Source: Dichloromethanomonas sp964477085
GTDB taxonomy: Bacteria > Bacillota > Desulfitobacteriia > Desulfitobacteriales > Syntrophobotulaceae
Direction: 5' to 3'
Length of the DNA stretch: 57,372 nucleotides
Assembly: GCA_964477085.1 (NCBI GenBank)
Contig: CAYZDF010000011.1
Coordinates: 1-57,372, forward strand
Shown here: positions 44,328 through 52,197 of the stretch, piece by piece
How positions within the stretch are numbered: position 1 is the stretch's first letter
Layout of the letters: the number at the start of each line of letters is the position of its first letter
The notes under the pieces: model-generated
Database searches by the model: none
What the model saw: only the letters and a program-made list of their open reading frames with translations
What the model was told of the DNA's origin: nothing
Made by a program: the position numbers and the translations under genes

Positions 44328-44369
44328 ACCTTAATAACATAGGTTAATATTAACATATGTTATTAAGGT
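44328..44369 (-). promoter_or_regulatory. 42-bp near-perfect palindrome, probable PadR operator
   Basis: ACCTTAATAACATA (44328-44341) mirrors TATGTTATTAAGGT (44356-44369), and the centre TTAATATTAA is itself palindromic. It contains the ATGT/ACAT type half-sites usual for PadR proteins and ends 13 bases before the regulator's start codon. Confidence 0.75.
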
Positions 44370-44410
44370 AGTCAATAATATTGATTATATGGGCTTTATT
44401 AAATACATTG

Positions 44411-44440
44411 TTGACAGTGTGTTTTATGCGTAAGTATACT
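44411..44440 (+). promoter_or_regulatory. Promoter divergent from padR
   Basis: TTGACA (44411-44416) and TATACT (44435-44440) have an 18-base spacer. A second, extended -10 (TGGTATAAT) lies at 44481-44489. Either could serve the plus-strand genes from 44661. Confidence 0.5.
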
Positions 44441-44660
44441 TTTGGGGGCGTAACGTCGTCATACACGGGTTTTCTGAGTCTGGTATAATATATAATGTCC
44501 TGAATTTTTGAAGACTATTAATCGGTTGTGACACTTGGTATAGTTGGAATAGCCAAAAAGATTTAATCTATACGTTCTCATGGGGTTCAGGATTGCATCG
44601 TTCACATCTTGGAATATTCAATTGTTCTGATCATACAATCATAAGAAATTGAAAAGGAGT

Positions 44661-44720
44661 ATGGCGATGACACATACATATACATTCGAAGAAAGGTTAT
44701 GGAAGGCAAAAGGAATATGA
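44661..44720 (+). pseudogene. Very short ORF with good RBS, gene start remnant
   Basis: AAAAGGAG precedes ATG 44661, which reads MAMTHTYTFEERLWKAKGI and stops. The good site and protein-like start suggest the 5' end of a deleted gene. A real 19-residue peptide cannot be excluded. Confidence 0.3.
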
Positions 44721-44756
44721 GTTCCAGAAGTAAAGTTCGAGGGGAGGAGCACTTAT

Positions 44757-45050
44757 ATGAGGAACAGGTTTTTAATCTTTGGAATTATAGTCATCTTTAT
44801 TTCTCTAACACTGACAGGGTGCTTACCAGGAGATGGTACATATACGTCAGATAAGCCTGCAGGGTTTCTATGGGGTGTTTGGCACGGATGGATTGCTCCA
44901 ATATCAATTGTTATAGGAATATTTAAAGAGGATATCAGGGTTTATGAAGTAATAAACACGGGCTGGTGGTATGACCTAGGCTTCTATATTGCTGTAATTA
45001 GTGGCTTTGGTGGATTGTCTCTATCCCGTAAAAAGAAGGATAAAGAATAG
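44757..45050 (+). CDS. Small membrane lipoprotein of unknown function
   Basis: The 97-residue product has a lipoprotein signal (FLIFGIIVIFISLTLTGC, lipobox LTGC). A Trp-rich middle follows (GFLWGVWHGWIAPISIVIGI), then a second membrane segment near the C-terminus (LGFYIAVISGFGGLSLS) and a Lys-rich end on the inner side. Small conserved membrane proteins of this kind are widespread in Firmicutes, without a known role. GGGGAGGAG precedes ATG 44757. Single gene, followed by the pentapeptide-repeat gene. Confidence 0.65.
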   Translation: MRNRFLIFGIIVIFISLTLTGCLPGDGTYTSDKPAGFLWGVWHGWIAPISIVIGIFKEDIRVYEVINTGWWYDLGFYIAVISGFGGLSLSRKKKDKE

Positions 45051-45106
45051 AATGGTATTAGCTGCGTATGTATTCGGATATTTCAGCTATAGAGAAGGGT
45101 ATTTAT

Positions 45107-45946
45107 ATGGTGCAAGATCGTAAACATCTCCGTGCAGATTGCAAAAACTGTTTTGGACTCTGTTGCGTTGCGCTTTATTTTTCGGCATTAGAAGGATTTC
45201 CCAGCGACAAAGAAGCAGGTCAGCCCTGCTGTAATCTGCAAACCGATTTTAGATGCTCGGTTCATAAAAGTTTAAAGGAACTAGGCTATAAAGGCTGCAT
45301 AGCCTTTGATTGTTATGGAGCGGGACAAAAAGTGGCGCAAGTGAGCTTCAATGGATGTGATTGGAGGAAGGTATCAGTAACACGCAAGACGATGTTTGAA
45401 GTATTTCTTATCATGCAGCAACTACATGAGATGTTGTGGTATTTGGGAGAAGTACTTGAATTAGAGGTAACTCGACCAATCCATCAAACCATCTATTCCA
45501 TATACAACGAAACAGAAGTACTTACGTTTTTAAGTCCCCCCTCGCTCTTAGAGTTGGATGTTCCAGAACATCGCACCAAGGTTAATTTGCTTCTTTTAAA
45601 GGCCAGCGAGCTAGTAAGGGCAGAGTATATGGTAAGAAAGAAGAACGCTAAGCATAAGCATGAAAACACATTCCGGCGAGGGTTGGATCTTATGGGAAAA
45701 GATCTAAGGAAAAAAGATTTCAGAGGTCAAAATTTAAGGGGAACCTTCCTCATAGCCGCAGACCTTAGAGGAGTTGACCTAAGTGGGGCTGACCTTATCG
45801 GTGTCGATTTTAGAAATGCTGACATTAGAGGAGCCAATCTCTCTAAGAGTATTTTTCTTACCCAATCCCAAGTTTATGCTGCAAAGGGAGATTCTGCCAC
45901 CAAGCTTCCACCTTCAATTATTAGACCCGAACACTGGGACTGCTAA
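45107..45946 (+). CDS. Pentapeptide-repeat protein with N-terminal Cys cluster
   Basis: The 279-residue product is read from ATG 45107 (GAAGGG upstream); 45068 is a less likely start. The N-terminal part has many Cys (CKNCFGLCCVALYF, PCCNLQTDFRCSVHK, GCIAFDCYGAG), suggestive of a metal site. The C-terminal part from about 200 has pentapeptide repeats A(D/N)LRG (DFRGQNLRG, ADLRGVDLSGADLIGVDF). These form a right-handed beta helix; in Qnr-type relatives it mimics DNA. Here the role is unknown. The tail WDC ends in Cys. Confidence 0.75.
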   Translation: MVQDRKHLRADCKNCFGLCCVALYFSALEGFPSDKEAGQPCCNLQTDFRCSVHKSLKELGYKGCIAFDCYGAGQKVAQVSFNGCDWRKVSVTRKTMFEVFLIMQQLHEMLWYLGEVLELEVTRPIHQTIYSIYNETEVLTFLSPPSLLELDVPEHRTKVNLLLLKASELVRAEYMVRKKNAKHKHENTFRRGLDLMGKDLRKKDFRGQNLRGTFLIAADLRGVDLSGADLIGVDFRNADIRGANLSKSIFLTQSQVYAAKGDSATKLPPSIIRPEHWDC

Positions 45947-46059
45947 TTAATTGAGAACCAGAAGACGGAAGATAGCGACATCATAATAGTATGGTATATA
46001 ATGGAATAGACTAGAGCGGTAACTTATTAAAGTCTTGTAAAACCATAGGGGGATTGTTC

Positions 46060-46497
46060 ATGAAATGGAGTGAACGGTATAACGCAAATCAATTACCTTC
46101 ATTGGAAGATGTTAAGGAGCATATGGGAAAATCATCTTCCTTATGGGAAGAATTATCGTGTTTTATAGAAAATAATTATCATGTGCAACCAAGAATGACG
46201 TATAGTAAATGTGTGGCTCAGCCAGGATGGAATATCAAATATCAAAAGAGTGGGAAATCACTTTGTACCATCTATCCAATGGACGGATATTTCATCTCCT
46301 TAGTCGTAATAGGAGCTAAAGAGGAAGAGGAAGCCGAAAAAGCTTTAGGAACGTTAACCCCATATGTAGAAAAATTATATCGTACATCACCTTTTTCTTG
46401 TGGTGGGCGTTGGCTAATGATTGAGGTCAAGGATGAATCCATACTAGAAGATGTTAAGTGTCTGATAAAAATGCGAGTAAAACCAAAAGATAAATAG
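46060..46497 (+). CDS. DUF3788 family protein
   Basis: The 145-residue product has the features of DUF3788: an early LWEELSCFIENNY, then PGWNIKYQKSGKSLCTIYP and, near the end, GGRWLMIEVKDESILEDVKCLI. The family is small, cytoplasmic and uncharacterised. Start ATG 46060 is used; the site GGGGGAT is moderate, and TTG 46054 is two codons upstream. It stands alone on the plus strand between the pentapeptide and DUF1848 genes. Confidence 0.7.
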   Translation: MKWSERYNANQLPSLEDVKEHMGKSSSLWEELSCFIENNYHVQPRMTYSKCVAQPGWNIKYQKSGKSLCTIYPMDGYFISLVVIGAKEEEEAEKALGTLTPYVEKLYRTSPFSCGGRWLMIEVKDESILEDVKCLIKMRVKPKDK

Positions 46498-46525
46498 TAT
46501 GTCAGATATCAAGGAGATTCATTAT

Positions 46526-46609
46526 ATGGCAGGTGGTTTGATGGGATTTCTTCAAGATTGCTTTTTCACTCTTCAATCAAAGACCATTGGAAACGAAAAT
46601 GAAGAATAA
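46526..46609 (+). CDS. 27-residue ORF overlapping the DUF1848 start
   Basis: AAGGAG precedes ATG 46526, which encodes MAGGLMGFLQDCFFTLQSKT and ends at TAA 46607. The end overlaps the DUF1848 ATG (46599) by 11 bases. DUF1848 has no good site of its own, so this may be a leader peptide that couples translation, or a gene remnant. Confidence 0.35.
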   Translation: MAGGLMGFLQDCFFTLQSKTIGNENEE

Positions 46610-47447
46610 ACCGAAGGTCATATTAAGTGCTTCGAGGATGACGGATATGCCTGCCTACTATCAGCAAGACATTATTAGCCAAGTCCAATTAAGGATAAGC
46701 AAAGGCCAGTCCATCCATACGCTGGCCTTATGGACCAAACATCCGAGGAGTTTATTACGGGAACCTCTCAGGTCTTTTTTATTGTCCTTAAAACAACAGC
46801 ATATACAGCTTTTTGTTAACTTAACGGTAACAGGACTAGGAGGAGCAAAGGTAGGAAGCACTTCTAAAGGAAGTCCTCTGGTACTGGAGCCCAATGCTCC
46901 GTCCTGGAACGACTCGACAAAGATTCTTCCAGAGATCATTAAGCTCGTAGGGCACCCGCATCGGATACGACTTCGGGTGGATCCTATTTTGCGTGTACAG
47001 GATTATAGAGGAACAATATTCTCAAATTTTGAGATTTTTCCGAAGATAATTGATTTGACAGGAAATATAGGTATTAAATATTATACGTTCAGCTTCCTTG
47101 AAGCAAATATTTATCCTAAAGTGGATAAGAGGTTTGATACTCTGGGCTGCAAAATCATACCGCCAGATTCTGCCGAGCGGGAGAAAACAAAAATATGGAT
47201 AAATAATATGGCAGAAAGATTTAAGGTCAGCATTTCTGCCTGCTGTGTTCCAGGTTTTGAGGAAACAAGATGTATCGATGGGTATTTGTTAAGTTCACTT
47301 CATGATAACCGGGAACCTGCAGATATTTCTGAACCCCGAAAAAGAGAAAAGTGCGGATGTACGCATTCCATTGATATTGGCGGATGGCCTCCAAAAGTAT
47401 GCTTAACGGGTTGTCTTTATTGTTATGCTCGTCCTAGAATAGGCTAG
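46599..47447 (+). CDS. DUF1848 protein with C-terminal Cys cluster
   Basis: The 282-residue product opens with VILSASRMTDMPAYYQQ, the family signature. Near the C-terminus it has CGCTHSIDIG and CLTGCLYCYAR, a Cys pattern suited to an iron-sulfur cluster. The family is uncharacterised; a radical or nucleic-acid function has been guessed from the cluster but is not shown here. The stop codon TAG is contributed by the CTAG end of a fold-back element, so the last residues (PRIG) and the stop may not be original. Start ATG 46599 lacks its own ribosome binding site. Confidence 0.8.
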   Translation: MKNKPKVILSASRMTDMPAYYQQDIISQVQLRISKGQSIHTLALWTKHPRSLLREPLRSFLLSLKQQHIQLFVNLTVTGLGGAKVGSTSKGSPLVLEPNAPSWNDSTKILPEIIKLVGHPHRIRLRVDPILRVQDYRGTIFSNFEIFPKIIDLTGNIGIKYYTFSFLEANIYPKVDKRFDTLGCKIIPPDSAEREKTKIWINNMAERFKVSISACCVPGFEETRCIDGYLLSSLHDNREPADISEPRKREKCGCTHSIDIGGWPPKVCLTGCLYCYARPRIG

Positions 47448-47660
47448 TACCTTGTAAACTCTAAAATCATAATATAATGGCGAGAAGATTTTTAGTAAGA
47501 CAAGGCGGTCGCTATTTGCCATCCGTGGCATCGCGACACTAAGCCATCGATGGCTGTCGGAGGAATGAGTAATACTGGTAGTATTGCGATTAACGACAAC
47601 GCAGTATTACAAAAAATCTGCCACCATTATATATAAGATTTAGGGTTAACAGGGTACTAG
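47444..47660 (-). mobile_element. Fold-back MITE-like element, copy 2 (217 bp, inverted)
   Basis: Read on the minus strand it begins CTAGTACCCTGTTAACCC and ends GTTTACAAGGTACTAG, matching copy 1 throughout with scattered differences and small gaps. Some changes keep pairing, such as ATAATGG opposite CCATTAT near the arms, which supports selection on the folded form. It carries no gene and overlaps the stop codon of the DUF1848 gene. Confidence 0.85.
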
Positions 47661-47730
47661 CGTAATACTTTAGTGATTAAACACCAGACGTTACAAGATG
47701 GTCAATGAAAATAGTTCTAAAATTTAATAT

Positions 47731-48291
47731 CTAAACTCTTCCCACCAGAGAGAAGTCTCTTTGTACACCTTGCTTTCCAAGTCGCCATCCGGCAGGAATA
47801 CCTAACCCAGTGGATTCTTCATACTGCAAACCTTGAATAATACGGATAATCTCACCAATGTTGCGTCCGACTTCAGGGGGATAGAGGCAGGAATATTTGA
47901 CTTCCCCACTTGGGGCTATAATAAAGGTTGCCCGATACGTAAAACCTAATTCCTCCCGTAAGACACCATATGCTTTTGAGATGTGGTGTGAACGATCAGA
48001 AAGCAAGGGGAACTGTATTTTCCTCGCAGATGGAGAGGTTTCAGCAAAAACCTTATGGGAAAAGACACTATCCGTACTAATAGCCAATACTTTAACCCCT
48101 AACTGTTCTAGATAATGGTGATGGGCAGCCACGGCTGCCAGTTCTGTCGGTCAAACAAAGGTAAAATCACTGGAGTAGAAGAATAACAGTACCCAGTCTT
48201 TATGGTAGTTGCTCAGGGTAAGACTGATTTTGTCTCCTAAGTAATAACCTTCTGCTGAAAAATCAGGTGCAAGCATAGTGGGTTTTATCAT
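47731..48291 (-). CDS. prxU: Peroxiredoxin with UGA (selenocysteine) at the catalytic site
   Basis: On the minus strand ATG 48291 (GGGGG upstream) opens a frame of 186 residues if one UGA at 48153-48151 is read through. Before it stands MLAPDFSAEGYYLGDKISL, then SSDFTFV; after it PTELAAVAAHHHYLEQLGVK, followed by VLAISTDSVFSHKVF. In AhpC/Prx1 proteins the UGA place is the peroxidatic Cys of DFTFVCPTE. So residue 47 is probably selenocysteine, as in the PrxU of Eubacterium acidaminophilum. A SECIS-like hairpin follows at the correct distance. The C-terminal resolving Cys (CPAGW in relatives) is replaced by Ile (IPAGW). It should reduce peroxides, adding to oxidative defence in an anaerobe. The alternative is a pseudogene with a Cys-to-stop mutation. 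Confidence 0.78.
48124..48139 (-). promoter_or_regulatory. Candidate bacterial SECIS hairpin
   Basis: In the mRNA, 11 bases after the UGA, GGCAGCC and GGCTGCC form a stem with GU at the tip (six pairs plus a CGUG loop). The tip G is the 19th base after UGA. In the E. coli fdhF element the loop G is at nearly the same distance. Confidence 0.65.
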
Positions 48292-48549
48292 CGTAATTAC
48301 CCCCAGAATTATTTATTAGAATAGACTATGCTTACCAGAAACAATTTGACAACAGGTAGATCATGGTTTTTTTTCTTAATAATTAATTTACACACGCCAT
48401 ACCAGATTAAGTATTCAGGTTCGGGGTTACAAACCAAAATAAAAGGCAATTCGTTTTTTTCAATATACTTATGATGGCTTACCATAGAATTCTTACTTAC
48501 ACCAATGATTACAGAGTTTAAATATGTGTCTATAAAAAGGAGCTTAACA

Positions 48550-49857
48550 ATGGAGATGAAGAAAGAACGCGCCATCTTGGTTGGTCTTAACAAAACAACG
48601 AGATCCGCCGAGAGTCACGATATTGATATTAATGAGTCCATGATTGAGTTGGCCAATTTGGCAGAAGCAGCAGGTGCTGAAGTCGTAGCTAGTATCATTC
48701 AGAACAGGCCCTCCCGTGATGCAGGATATTATGTTGGAAAGGGAAAAATTGAAGAGGTCAAAGAACAAAGCCTAATACTCGATGCGGATGTCGTGATTTT
48801 TAATGCCGAATTATCGGGGACACAAATCCGAAACATTGAGGAAATTTTAGATTTAAAAATCCTTGATAGGACTGCACTGATCCTGGATATTTTTGCTCAA
48901 CGTGCCCTCAGTAAAGAAGGCAAGCTTCAGGTTGAACTTGCCCAGATGAAATATCGACTTCCCAGACTGCAGGGTATGGGGAAAGAGATGTCCAGAACGG
49001 GTGGTGGAATCGGTACCAGAGGACCGGGGGAACAGAAGCTGGAGATCGATCGGAGGCATATCCTAAGCCGCGTCACCGACATCAAAAGAGAACTAGAAGA
49101 GGTTAAGAAGAATCGTTCGGTACAAAGAGCACAACGGCTAAAAACAGGTATCCCCTTAGTGGCTCTTGTTGGTTATACCAACGCGGGTAAATCCTCTCTC
49201 TTAAATGAACTCATCAAAATGCATAAGGAATATTCTCATGAGAAGGAAGTTCTGGCCAAAGACATGCTTTTTGCCTCATTGGATGTAACCTTAAGAAAGG
49301 CTGTTCTTCCAAATAAACAAGAATTTCTTGTTGTTGATACCGTCGGTTTTGTCAGTCAGCTTCCTCATGACCTTATCGAAGCTTTTAAAGCTACCTTGGA
49401 AGAAGTGACTTATGCTGATCTAATCCTTCATGTTATCGATATCAGTAATGATAGTCACCAGCTCCAGATGAGTACGACCCTGGATGTGTTAAAAGAGCTG
49501 GGAGTGGAGAATAAGCCCCTACTTACGGTCTATAATAAAATTGATCTGATAGGAGACGGGCATCAGTATCGAGACAGAGAGGACAGCGTCTTTATCTCTG
49601 CCAAAAAGGGCCTTAACCTCAACCATCTGCTCCAAATGATAGAAAGTAAACTGACAGGTGATCAGTTCGAAGTTAAGATGATGATTCCTTTTACCAGAGG
49701 AGAAGTGCTTAATTACCTTAAGACAAAATATGCTGTTGATTCGATAGAGTATAAAGAAGATGGTATATGGTTAGCCCTCAGGCTAGATGAGAAAGATTAT
49801 AAAAGATTTGAAGAATACATAATAGTACCAACATCTAATAATGTTCTTTACAAATAA
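48550..49857 (+). CDS. hflX: Ribosome-associated GTPase HflX
   Basis: The 435-residue protein has the HflX N-terminal domain (GAEVVASIIQNRPSRDAGYY then VGKGKIEE), a glycine-rich linker (GGGIGTRGPGEQKLE) and the G domain: G1 GYTNAGKSSLLNEL, G3 DTVGF, G4 NKID. A C-terminal domain follows. HflX binds the 50S subunit and splits stalled or hibernating ribosomes. The start is ATG 48550 behind AAAAGGAG; earlier in-frame starts lack a site. It begins the conserved chromosome again after the island and is followed by comEB. Confidence 0.94.
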   Translation: MEMKKERAILVGLNKTTRSAESHDIDINESMIELANLAEAAGAEVVASIIQNRPSRDAGYYVGKGKIEEVKEQSLILDADVVIFNAELSGTQIRNIEEILDLKILDRTALILDIFAQRALSKEGKLQVELAQMKYRLPRLQGMGKEMSRTGGGIGTRGPGEQKLEIDRRHILSRVTDIKRELEEVKKNRSVQRAQRLKTGIPLVALVGYTNAGKSSLLNELIKMHKEYSHEKEVLAKDMLFASLDVTLRKAVLPNKQEFLVVDTVGFVSQLPHDLIEAFKATLEEVTYADLILHVIDISNDSHQLQMSTTLDVLKELGVENKPLLTVYNKIDLIGDGHQYRDREDSVFISAKKGLNLNHLLQMIESKLTGDQFEVKMMIPFTRGEVLNYLKTKYAVDSIEYKEDGIWLALRLDEKDYKRFEEYIIVPTSNNVLYK

Positions 49858-50009
49858 ATAATTTGCCTAATCAATATCGATCTTAAACGATCGGATAGAA
49901 CCGAACGATTAAATTCTGGAGATTTATCTAAAGAGATAATGACACCATTTCTTTACGGGTGTATACTAAAACTGAATAAAAAGATACGTACGTGTTTGGG
50001 GAGAAGATC

Positions 50010-50465
50010 ATGAGTAACGAGACCAGACCGTCCTGGGATGAATATTTCTTGGATATCGCCTGCTTGGTAGCCAAAAGGTCTACCTGCTTAAGACGTAATT
50101 ATGGTGCAGTCATTGTCAAAGATAATATCATCGTCAGTACGGGTTATAATGGAGCGGCAAGAGGAGAACTCAATTGTATTGATACTATGCAGTGTGTAAG
50201 GGCACAGTATAATGTCCCCAAGGGTGAACGGTACGAACTATGTGTGGCCGTGCATGCTGAGCAGAATGCGATCATTGCGGGAGATCCGATAAAGATGCAG
50301 GGAGCGACTATCTACGTTTCAGGATATGGTCGTAATGGAGAACCAGCTTCTGCTGAACCATGTTTGCTTTGTCGCCGGATGATCAAGAATGCCATGATCA
50401 AACGAGTTGTTTATCTTGATGAAAATGGTAAGAAAAAGAACATCAGATTCGGTATAAGTGAATAG
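50010..50465 (+). CDS. comEB: dCMP deaminase / ComE operon protein 2
   Basis: The 151-residue zinc deaminase has HAEQNAI (His and catalytic Glu) and PCLLCRRMI (two Cys), the complete zinc site. The start MSNETRPSWDEYFLDIA matches the dCMP deaminase/ComEB family. It would turn dCMP into dUMP for dTTP synthesis, near upp in pyrimidine metabolism. Start ATG 50010 follows GGGGAG. A compact terminator follows. Confidence 0.92.
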   Translation: MSNETRPSWDEYFLDIACLVAKRSTCLRRNYGAVIVKDNIIVSTGYNGAARGELNCIDTMQCVRAQYNVPKGERYELCVAVHAEQNAIIAGDPIKMQGATIYVSGYGRNGEPASAEPCLLCRRMIKNAMIKRVVYLDENGKKKNIRFGISE

Positions 50466-50474
50466 TATCGACCT

Positions 50475-50498
50475 AAAGCGCCATGCAGGCGCTTTTAT
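50475..50498 (+). terminator. Intrinsic terminator after comEB
   Basis: AAAGCGCC and GGCGCTTT enclose ATGCA, followed by TATAC. Short but strong stem. Confidence 0.8.
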
Positions 50499-50668
50499 AC
50501 CAAACAGAGCTATTATACTTCCGAAGCTGGTTGATTAAGATAATATGATGCCGAATAGTAAATGATTGATTGAAAAACATATTGGAATTGATTTACAAAA
50601 ATAAAATATTGTATATTATTTTTGAAGATAATATACTTGGAATAATAATTTAAAAGTAGGAGGAACAG

Positions 50669-51811
50669 ATGGGGAAGGCTAGATTCAAAGTCATGACAGT
50701 GTTTGGAACACGACCTGAAGCCATTAAAATGGCACCTGTTGTGAAAGCCTTTGAAAAAAGGGAAGACGTCGATTGTTGTATTGTTGTTACAGCCCAGCAC
50801 AGGGAAATGCTTGATCAAGTTTTGAACTTATTTCACATAAAGCCACATTATGACCTGGACTTGATGAAGCACGGACAGACCTTAGCTAGTCTGACCTCCA
50901 GAGTCATCGAAGGGATGGATGGGATTCTTGCAGAGGAAAAACCAGATATGATTATTGTCCAGGGGGATACGACAACGACTTTCGTATCAGCCATTGCTGC
51001 CTTTTATCATAAAATTCCTGTTGGTCATGTAGAGGCTGGCCTTAGGACAGGGGAAAAATATTCTCCTTGGCCTGAGGAAATAAACCGTAAGCTTACCGGT
51101 GGGATTGCTGATCTTCATTTTGCTCCTACCGAAGTATCTAAGGGCAATCTATTACGTGAAGGTATAGACTCTGTGAGAATTCACGTTACAGGAAATACTG
51201 TTATCGATGCCTTAATTTCAACAGTGAAACGGGATTTTAGTTTTGCTGATGCAGGGCTTAATCAAATACTTCAAAATAATAGCCATAAGCGATTGATCTT
51301 AATGACTACTCACCGCAGAGAAAACTGGGGTGAACCAATGCGCCAGATCAATATGGCACTTGATACCGTTCTAAGTCAACACTCAGATACATATGTTATT
51401 TTTCCGGTGCATAAGAATCCTACTGTGAGGAAAGTTGTCGCAGAAGTTCTTGGAGATAACGATAGAGTCTACTTAATCGAACCGATGGATTATGAACCGT
51501 TTGTCAATCTCCTGGCCAAAGCATATTTGATCTTAACAGATTCTGGCGGTATTCAGGAAGAAGCCCCATCTCTGGGGAAACCGGTTCTTTGTGTCAGGAA
51601 TACGACGGAAAGGCCGGAAGCTGTCGATGCAGGTACAGTATTACTCGTCGGGACACATTATGAAGATGTACTTAAAAATCTAAACAAGCTCTTAACAGAT
51701 GAAGAAGCCTACAAACGCATGTCCCAAGCGGCAAATCCTTACGGAGATGGTACGGCGAGTGAAAGAATTGCGAATATTGTCGTAAAATATCTAGAAGATT
51801 GGCAAAAATAG
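50669..51811 (+). CDS. wecB: UDP-N-acetylglucosamine 2-epimerase (non-hydrolysing)
   Basis: The 380-residue enzyme interconverts UDP-GlcNAc and UDP-ManNAc for wall teichoic acid or other surface polymers. Motifs are VFGTRPEAIKMAPVV at the start, HVEAGLRTGEKYSPWPEEIN, THRRENWGEP and the nucleotide site LTDSGGIQEEAPSLGKPVL. It has the GT-B fold. AGGAGG precedes ATG 50669. In this lineage it commonly lies just before the atp operon, as here; Bacillus calls it mnaA. Confidence 0.95.
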   Translation: MGKARFKVMTVFGTRPEAIKMAPVVKAFEKREDVDCCIVVTAQHREMLDQVLNLFHIKPHYDLDLMKHGQTLASLTSRVIEGMDGILAEEKPDMIIVQGDTTTTFVSAIAAFYHKIPVGHVEAGLRTGEKYSPWPEEINRKLTGGIADLHFAPTEVSKGNLLREGIDSVRIHVTGNTVIDALISTVKRDFSFADAGLNQILQNNSHKRLILMTTHRRENWGEPMRQINMALDTVLSQHSDTYVIFPVHKNPTVRKVVAEVLGDNDRVYLIEPMDYEPFVNLLAKAYLILTDSGGIQEEAPSLGKPVLCVRNTTERPEAVDAGTVLLVGTHYEDVLKNLNKLLTDEEAYKRMSQAANPYGDGTASERIANIVVKYLEDWQK

Positions 51812-51963
51812 CACTATTATGTAAACTTTTTAATCAATTTTGGATCGAAATTACTTGATTTATGACCGGAAATGATGGAAAATTATAATCAGCAAATAAT
51901 TTTCAATCAATTGAAGGAATTCAGATTATTTTGGCGAAGCTATGTAGGAATTGAGGGGTCCGG

Positions 51964-52197
51964 ATGTCTGATAAGAACGTCAGCAACTGGGTGAAGTATA
52001 TGGCTTGGGGATCAACAGCCGCTACTGCTCTTGCCGGCTTGGTAGGGGGAGGGTACTATTTGGGCAATTACCTAGACATGAAGTGGGGAACAGATCCTTG
52101 GCTCAAGATAGTCTTAATGATATCAGGATTGATTCTTGGTGTGAGTTATCTTTTTGTATCTCTCAGCAAGTTTGGGAAGACAGAAGATGAACAGTAG
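51964..52197 (+). CDS. atpZ: AtpZ-like F0F1 assembly subunit
   Basis: The 77-residue protein has two membrane helices (MAWGSTAATALAGLVGGGYY and IVLMISGLILGVSYLFVSLS), matching the AtpZ/AtpI family that stands at the head of many atp operons. It is thought to help in Mg2+ or c-ring handling during assembly. Its end overlaps atpI by 11 bases. GAGGGGTCCGG precedes ATG 51964. Confidence 0.85.
   Translation: MSDKNVSNWVKYMAWGSTAATALAGLVGGGYYLGNYLDMKWGTDPWLKIVLMISGLILGVSYLFVSLSKFGKTEDEQ

Noticed and set aside
47731..48132. Peroxiredoxin as a shorter gene starting after the UGA
   Set aside because: Starting at 48132 would lose the catalytic residue and the first third of the fold, and no ribosome binding site stands there. 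The continuous homology through the UGA plus the hairpin makes read-through more likely.
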